Origin: Pseudomonadota bacterium
GTDB lineage: Bacteria; Pseudomonadota; Alphaproteobacteria; Acetobacterales; Acetobacteraceae
Assembly (NCBI GenBank): GCA_021828605.1
Contig: JAJZEG010000369.1
Location: 1 to 10,950, forward strand
DNA: 10,950 bases
Direction of reading: 5' to 3'
Positions within the stretch are counted from its first letter, which is position 1. The number at the start of each line of letters is the position of its first letter. The translations under genes were made by a program, and so were the position numbers. The notes below the pieces were generated by a model. It was not told the origin of the DNA. It searched no databases and saw only the letters and a program-made list of their open reading frames with translations. Shown piece by piece: positions 7,398-10,950 of this stretch.

Positions 7398-7450
7398 CTA
7401 GTGTCCCGATTCTGAAATCCGTTGGATTTCAGAATCAGAGTGGACACTAG
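7398..7450. repeat. Long near-perfect inverted repeat (hairpin 1)
   Basis: The outer arms are CTAGTGTCC (7398-7406) and GGACACTAG (7442-7450). The inner arms are GATTCTGAAATCC (7408-7420) and GGATTTCAGAATC (7424-7436), with a 3-base loop GTT. The only interruption is an asymmetric bulge, C on the left and AGAGT on the right. In total 22 base pairs can form. There is no T-run on the 3' side of either strand, so it is not a standard intrinsic terminator. It lies 16 bases past the TAXI stop and could still shape the ends of that message. Confidence 0.85.
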
Positions 7451-7470
7451 AAAATTCAATGGTTTAGTGG

Positions 7471-7513
7471 CCTGCTTATCCCTGAAATTCATCCAATGAA
7501 TTGCAGGGGCAGG
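7471..7513. repeat. Second imperfect inverted repeat (hairpin 2)
   Basis: CCTGC (7471-7475) pairs with GCAGG (7509-7513). CCCTG (7480-7484) pairs with CAGGG (7504-7508). AATTCAT (7486-7492) pairs with ATGAATT (7496-7502) around the loop CCA. A TTAT bulge (7476-7479) and one A/G mismatch interrupt the stem. It lies between the internal and the right-hand GGACACTAG copies, so the element has a two-hairpin design. Confidence 0.75.
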
Positions 7514-7556
7514 ACACTAGGACTGGCCCTGCGCGCCACGACGCCCTATGTCCTGC

Positions 7557-7576
7557 TGAATTGACGTATAAATTCA
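7557..7576. promoter_or_regulatory. Operator-like palindrome upstream of hpnN
   Basis: TGAATT (7557-7562) and AATTCA (7571-7576) are perfect 6-bp inverted arms around GACGTATA, a 20-bp dyad typical in size for a dimeric repressor site. It lies about 60 bases before the hpnN ATG. A TTGACG at 7561-7566 overlaps it and could be a -35 box, but I find no -10 at a suitable distance. The rest of 7521-7636 shows nothing else recognisable. Confidence 0.3.
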
Positions 7577-7636
7577 CCCTAATCAGCGGGTCGCCGGATA
7601 TGGCCGATCTGGACTTGGTTGTATCGGATAGACTGA

Positions 7637-10225
7637 ATGACCCGATTGATCGTTAGTCTTGTCACTATCAGCCATCGGCGTGCCGTGCCGGTTCTGGCGC
7701 TATTCGCGCTGCTGATCGGGCTCGGCCTGAATTTTGCCTTGCATCATTTGAGCATCGATACCGACACTGATCATTTATTCGCAAGCTCCCTGCCCTGGCG
7801 CCAGCAGCAAATCCGCTTTGATCGCGACTTCCCGCAATTCAATAATTTAATCGTCGCCGTGGTCCGCGCGCCAACACCCGAAGCCGAGGCCAGCACCGCC
7901 AATGCGCTGACCCGCGCGATTGAGCGCGATCCACAGCATTTTCATGATGTCAGTGAGCCCGGCCAAGGCGCGTTTTATCTCCAGAACGGGCTGTTGCTCC
8001 TGCCGCAAACCAAGCTCGCTGACCTGCTGAACACCATCGTAATCGCCGAACCGTTCCTGGGCCAACTCAGCGCCAATCCCAGCGCTGCCGGACTGTTCAA
8101 CGCCTTCGGCCTGATCGCGCAAGGGGCAAGCGCCGGGCAGGCCAATCTCGCCCCCTATCATCATGTGCTCACCCAATTCGCCACAATATTGCACACGGCC
8201 ATCCACCCGCCACCGGGCCAGTCGGCACTGCCATTATCCTGGCAATCGCTGATCGCGCCCAGCCTCACTAAGGCGCAGGGCGATGTGCAATTCGTGCTGA
8301 TCCATCCGGTGCTTAACCATCACACGCTCGAACCCGGCGGCGCCGCCACCGCCGCTTTGCGCCAAATCATCGCAGGGCTCCCCTTGGTGCGCGCGGGCCA
8401 GGCCAGCGTGCATTATACCGGGCAAATCCCGCTCTCGGATGAGCAATTTGCCAGCTTGCAACAGGGAATATTTATCGGCCTCGCGATTAGCCTCGTATTG
8501 ATCGCGCTTTGGCTCACCCTCGCCGTGCGCTCGTGGCGCATGATTGTGCCGATCCTGATCACGCTGGTTGCCGGGCTGGCTTTGACCATCAGCTTCGCCG
8601 CCGTGGCGATTGGCCGCCTCAATCTGATTTCGGTGGCTTTTGCGATTTTATTCATTGGTTTGGCCGTCGATTTCGCGATCCAATTCTGTGTGCGCCTGCG
8701 CGATGCAAGGCAACGGATCAGTGATCGCGGCTTGGCGATGAACGCCACCGCGCGCGAGGCAGGTGGGCAGATCGCTCTCGCCGCCATCGCCACCGCCAGC
8801 GGTTTCCTCGCCTTCGTGCCGACCAGCTTCATCGGTGTGGCCGAATTGGGCGGCATTGCCGGGATTGGCATGCTGATCGCGTTTATCTGCACCATCACCC
8901 TGCTGCCAGCCCTGTTGGCACTGACCCGCCCGCGTGCCGAAGCAGCGCCGATTGCGTTTGCTTTTGGCGCGCGCGCCGATCAGTTCCTGATCCGCCATCA
9001 CCGGATTATTCTCGCTTGCTTCGCCCTGCTCGCCATCGGTGGTGTAATTTCGGCGACCAGCCTGCGCTTTGACGCTAATCCGCTTGACACCCAAAATCCC
9101 CATACCGAAGCGATGCGCACCCTGAAATCGCTTACCGGCAATATCGTGACCAACCCGTTTTATATCGAAGCCATCGTGCCCTCGCTGACCGATGCGCGGC
9201 GCCTGATCCCGCAACTGCGCCGCCTGCCCGATGTATCAGCGGTGATTTCCGGTGCCAATTTCATTCCCACTCATCAAGCCGCCAAGCTGGCGATGATCAG
9301 CCAGACGCAGTCGATCCTCGGCCCAGCCCTTGCCACTGGCTCGCCGAGCCCAACCACCCCGGCGCAAATCCGCGCCGCCGCCACCGTCGCGCGCCAAGCC
9401 ATAAGCGCCGCCACACCGCTATTACCGGCAAACGCACCGCTGGTGCGCATTGGCACTGATTTAGAGCAACTCCCGCCTTTGCCCGGCCCGCAACTCCTGG
9501 CGCTGAATCAGCAGCTGACCGGTAATCTGCCGGCTGAACTCACGCGGCTCAACCAAGCGCTGAACCCCGCGCCGATCACCCTGCAAACACTCCCCAATTT
9601 GGTCAAACGCGACTGGTTTCTCCCTGACGGCGCGGTGCGATTGCAAATCATCCCGACCAAAGCGGGTGGCGTTTCGCCCGGCATCAACCGGTTCGTACGG
9701 AATGTGCAAAAAATTGTGCCCAATATCGGCGGCCCGGCGGTGATTTCGGTAGCCACCGCCGGGACGATCCTGACCGCCTTCCGCGAGGCCGCCTTGCTCG
9801 CCTCGGTCGCCATCGCGACCATCCTGCTCGTGGTGCTGCGCTCAGCGCGCGATGCGGCGTTGGTGATCATCACCCTCGCTTTATCGGCTTTGCTCACCGC
9901 GCTATTTGCCAAACTCGACGGCTTGACGCTGAACTATGCCAATATAATTGCACTCCCTTTGCTGCTGGGCGTTGGTGTATCGTTCAATGTCTATTTCGTG
10001 ATGAATTGGCGTTCGGGCCTGCGCAGTATGCTGGGCTCGGCCACCGCGCGCGCGGTGCTGTTCTCGGCCCTCACCACCGGCACCGCCTTCGGCTCGCTCG
10101 CCGCCTCGGCGGATCGCGGCACCGCCAGTATGGGCACGGTGCTGCTGCTCAGCCTGCTCGCCGTGCTGATTGCCACGTTTGTCTTCCTACCCGCTTTGCT
10201 CGCCAGCCTTCGTCGTCCCAGTTGA
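7637..10225 (+). CDS. hpnN: Hopanoid transporter HpnN (RND/MMPL superfamily)
   Basis: 862 residues, the usual HpnN length. It is an inner-membrane transporter that moves hopanoids towards the outer membrane. It has the internal two-fold RND layout. TM1 is at about 16-36. A large periplasmic loop (about 37-272) includes DTDTDHLFASSLPWRQQQIRFD near 41-62. A TM2-6 block spans about 275-430 (GIFIGLAISLVLIALWLTLAV, then FIGLAVDFAIQF with D345 in TM4). TM7 is at about 455-475, a second periplasmic domain at about 477-712, and the TM8-12 block at about 715-858. The match to HpnN is carried by LFASSLPWR, the ALPLLLGVGVSFNVYFVMNWRSG region (772-794) and FLPALLASL at the end. In the second repeat the TM10 segment has S782 and N784 and no acidic residue where TM4 has D345. 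GGATAG lies before the ATG as a weak ribosome-binding site. No other hopanoid gene is in the window, so it is separated from the usual hpn cluster. A generic MMPL transporter is the alternative. Confidence 0.9.
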   Translation: MTRLIVSLVTISHRRAVPVLALFALLIGLGLNFALHHLSIDTDTDHLFASSLPWRQQQIRFDRDFPQFNNLIVAVVRAPTPEAEASTANALTRAIERDPQHFHDVSEPGQGAFYLQNGLLLLPQTKLADLLNTIVIAEPFLGQLSANPSAAGLFNAFGLIAQGASAGQANLAPYHHVLTQFATILHTAIHPPPGQSALPLSWQSLIAPSLTKAQGDVQFVLIHPVLNHHTLEPGGAATAALRQIIAGLPLVRAGQASVHYTGQIPLSDEQFASLQQGIFIGLAISLVLIALWLTLAVRSWRMIVPILITLVAGLALTISFAAVAIGRLNLISVAFAILFIGLAVDFAIQFCVRLRDARQRISDRGLAMNATAREAGGQIALAAIATASGFLAFVPTSFIGVAELGGIAGIGMLIAFICTITLLPALLALTRPRAEAAPIAFAFGARADQFLIRHHRIILACFALLAIGGVISATSLRFDANPLDTQNPHTEAMRTLKSLTGNIVTNPFYIEAIVPSLTDARRLIPQLRRLPDVSAVISGANFIPTHQAAKLAMISQTQSILGPALATGSPSPTTPAQIRAAATVARQAISAATPLLPANAPLVRIGTDLEQLPPLPGPQLLALNQQLTGNLPAELTRLNQALNPAPITLQTLPNLVKRDWFLPDGAVRLQIIPTKAGGVSPGINRFVRNVQKIVPNIGGPAVISVATAGTILTAFREAALLASVAIATILLVVLRSARDAALVIITLALSALLTALFAKLDGLTLNYANIIALPLLLGVGVSFNVYFVMNWRSGLRSMLGSATARAVLFSALTTGTAFGSLAASADRGTASMGTVLLLSLLAVLIATFVFLPALLASLRRPS

Positions 10226-10241
10226 TCGATGCCCCCTGATC

Positions 10242-10448
10242 ATGCTGGATAAACGCAGCCTCAGCCTCGCCGGTCATCGCACCTCAATCGCCTTGGAACC
10301 CGCTTTCTGGACAGTGCTCACCGCTATTGCCGATGAACGCGCCGTCACTTTGACCGGCTTGATCGCGCAAATCGATGCCATTCGGACGCCGGAGCAAAAT
10401 CTCGCCTCGGCCTTACGGGTCTTTGCTCTACAGCATCGCCCGGTGTAA
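10242..10448 (+). CDS. Small ribbon-helix-helix domain protein (RHH_4-like)
   Basis: 68 residues. It matches the small alphaproteobacterial RHH proteins of the RHH_4/COG4321 type: a basic beta-strand KRSLSLAGHRTSIALEP (4-20), a first helix AFWTVLTAIADERAV (21-35), the turn TLTGLIAQIDAI (36-47), and a closing helix NLASALRVFALQ (53-64). Such proteins are predicted dimeric DNA binders, but their targets are unknown. I chose the ATG at 10242 because the domain starts there. The frame is open further upstream, but that stretch overlaps the hpnN end and shows no homology. It begins 16 bases after the hpnN stop and ends 30 bases before ilvD, so it may share a transcript with either gene. No clear ribosome-binding site is present. 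Confidence 0.8.
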   Translation: MLDKRSLSLAGHRTSIALEPAFWTVLTAIADERAVTLTGLIAQIDAIRTPEQNLASALRVFALQHRPV

Positions 10449-10465
10449 TCTATTCCAAATCGATC

Positions 10466-10470
10466 AAGGA
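10466..10470 (+). promoter_or_regulatory. Shine-Dalgarno site of ilvD
   Basis: AAGGA lies 8 bases before the ATG at 10479. It is one of the clearest ribosome-binding sites in the window and fixes the ilvD start. A very weak promoter pair (TTGCTC 10423-10428, 17 bp, TAATCT 10446-10451) lies just upstream but matches only 3 of 6 positions in each box. Confidence 0.65.
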
Positions 10471-10478
10471 AGCCGCCA

Positions 10479-10950
10479 ATGCCGCATTATCGTTCCCGTA
10501 CCACCACCCATGGACGCAATATGGCGGGAGCCCGCGCCCTCTGGCGTGCGACGGGCATGGGCGATAGCGATTTCGGCAAACCGATCATCGCCGTCGCCAA
10601 TTCCTTTACCCAATTCGTCCCTGGCCATGTGCATTTGAAGGATATGGGCCAGCTGGTCGCGACCGAAATCGCTGCCGCCGGCGGCGTTGGCCGTGAGTTC
10701 AACACCATCGCGGTCGATGATGGTATCGCGATGGGTCATGACGGGATGCTCTATTCCCTGCCCTCGCGCGAGCTGATCGCGGATTCGGTGGAATATATGG
10801 TCAACGCCCATTGCGCCGATGCGCTGGTCTGTATTTCCAACTGCGACAAAATCACCCCCGGCATGTTGATGGCGGCGTTACGCCTGAACATCCCGACCAT
10901 TTTCGTCTCCGGCGGCCCGATGGAAGCGGGTAAATATATCGCCAAAGGCG
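10479..10950 (+). CDS. ilvD: Dihydroxy-acid dehydratase IlvD, N-terminal part (cut by window edge)
   Basis: 157 codons are open to the right edge. IlvD dehydrates 2,3-dihydroxy acids to 2-keto acids in valine, isoleucine and pantothenate synthesis, using an Fe-S cluster and Mg2+. Diagnostic stretches are [20 protein letters not shown] (1-20), [17 protein letters not shown] (41-57), [20 protein letters not shown] (79-98) and [20 protein letters not shown] (118-137). D81 and the D123-K124 pair are the expected metal ligands (K124 is the carbamylated lysine), and C122 is a cluster ligand. Residue numbers agree with the E. coli enzyme as I recall it. The NSFTQFVPG form, without Cys in that stretch, is the E. 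coli-like class, usually [4Fe-4S]. About 450 residues are missing because of the window end. The start is supported by AAGGA at 10466-10470 and by the conserved N-terminus. Confidence 0.97.
   Translation, partial: MPHYRSRTTTHGRNMAGARALWRATGMGDSDFGKPIIAVANSFTQFVPGHVHLKDMGQLVATEIAAAGGVGREFNTIAVDDGIAMGHDGMLYSLPSRELIADSVEYMVNAHCADALVCISNCDKITPGMLMAALRLNIPTIFVSGGPMEAGKYIAKG

Larger units (their letters stand above)
7398..7520. mobile_element. Palindromic element with CTAGTGTCC / GGACACTAG ends (candidate miniature transposable element or extragenic palindrome)
   Basis: CTAGTGTCC at 7398-7406 is matched in inverted orientation by GGACACTAG at 7442-7450 and again at 7512-7520. The 7398-7450 part is one long hairpin. 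The 7471-7513 part is a second hairpin that runs into the last inverted end. The element holds no coding frame. Ends of the form TA-GTGTCC...GGACAC-TA would fit a TA target duplication as in IS630/mariner-type miniature elements, but CTAG duplications occur in other families too. The local AT content is higher than in the surrounding genes. It fills the gap between the TAXI gene and hpnN. No second copy is in the window, so repeat status on the genome is not shown. Confidence 0.5.

Noticed and set aside
7408..7450. Hairpin 1 as a rho-independent terminator of the TAXI gene
   Set aside because: The stem is strong but no T-run follows on either strand, and the same end sequence is reused in an element-like layout.
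7561..7585. TTGACG with TAATCA as a promoter for hpnN
   Set aside because: The spacer is only 13 bases, too short for a normal sigma70 promoter. No other suitable -10 is in range.
8648..9214. Minus-strand open frame of 188 codons inside hpnN, and similar ones at 8413-8898 and 9508-9912
   Set aside because: They are antisense shadows of a well-conserved membrane protein in GC-rich DNA, with no ribosome-binding site and no recognisable domain.
10170..10241. Upstream extension of the RHH protein overlapping the end of hpnN
   Set aside because: The added 24 residues overlap the conserved hpnN C-terminus and do not resemble the family. The domain begins right at the ATG at 10242.

Overview
The window is a dense piece of a GC-rich alphaproteobacterial chromosome. 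The gene families fit an acidophilic or acetic-acid-bacterium-like member of the Acetobacteraceae/Rhodospirillales: a PutA without a DNA-binding domain, the hopanoid transporter HpnN, a TAXI solute-binding protein, and a small ribbon-helix-helix (RHH) protein of the alphaproteobacterial type. That placement is inference from gene content and base composition. No rRNA, tRNA, CRISPR array, phage gene or transposase gene was seen. No gap between genes exceeds about 255 bases.

Layout. (1) 1-1990, minus strand: the N-terminal 663 residues of proline dehydrogenase/P5C dehydrogenase PutA, cut by the left edge. (2) 1991-2108: a divergent control region with an inverted repeat next to putA. It also holds an 11-bp direct repeat around a candidate promoter whose predicted start falls at the ATG of the next gene. 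(3) 2109-6208, plus strand: a tightly packed group of a membrane-anchored nucleotide-sugar 4,6-dehydratase (FlaA1/WbpM/CapD type), a WbpE-like PLP sugar aminotransferase, and a proline iminopeptidase whose start overlaps the aminotransferase stop by one base. (4) 6272-7381: a TAXI-family periplasmic binding protein with a Tat-like signal and no transporter membrane subunits nearby. (5) 7382-7636: a 255-bp gap holding a palindromic element of about 123 bp with CTAGTGTCC/GGACACTAG ends, probably a miniature transposable element or extragenic palindrome, plus a small operator-like palindrome. (6) 7637-10225: hpnN, an RND/MMPL hopanoid transporter. (7) 10242-10448: a 68-residue RHH-domain protein. 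(8) 10479-10950: the N-terminal 157 residues of dihydroxy-acid dehydratase IlvD, cut by the right edge.

How the genes relate. The dehydratase and aminotransferase form a plausible two-step route to a 4-amino-6-deoxy nucleotide sugar (inference, by analogy with PglF/PglE) for a surface polysaccharide or glycan. The coupled proline iminopeptidase and the upstream putA both touch proline: one releases N-terminal proline from peptides and the other oxidises it to glutamate. They are on opposite strands, so this link is suggestive only. HpnN moves hopanoids to the outer membrane and here stands apart from other hopanoid genes. Most of the window is ordinary chromosomal housekeeping and envelope content. 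I see no convincing new multi-gene system. The signals most worth following are the palindromic element at 7398-7520, the repeat-flanked leaderless-looking promoter at 2057-2109, and the in-frame tandem duplication inside PutA.
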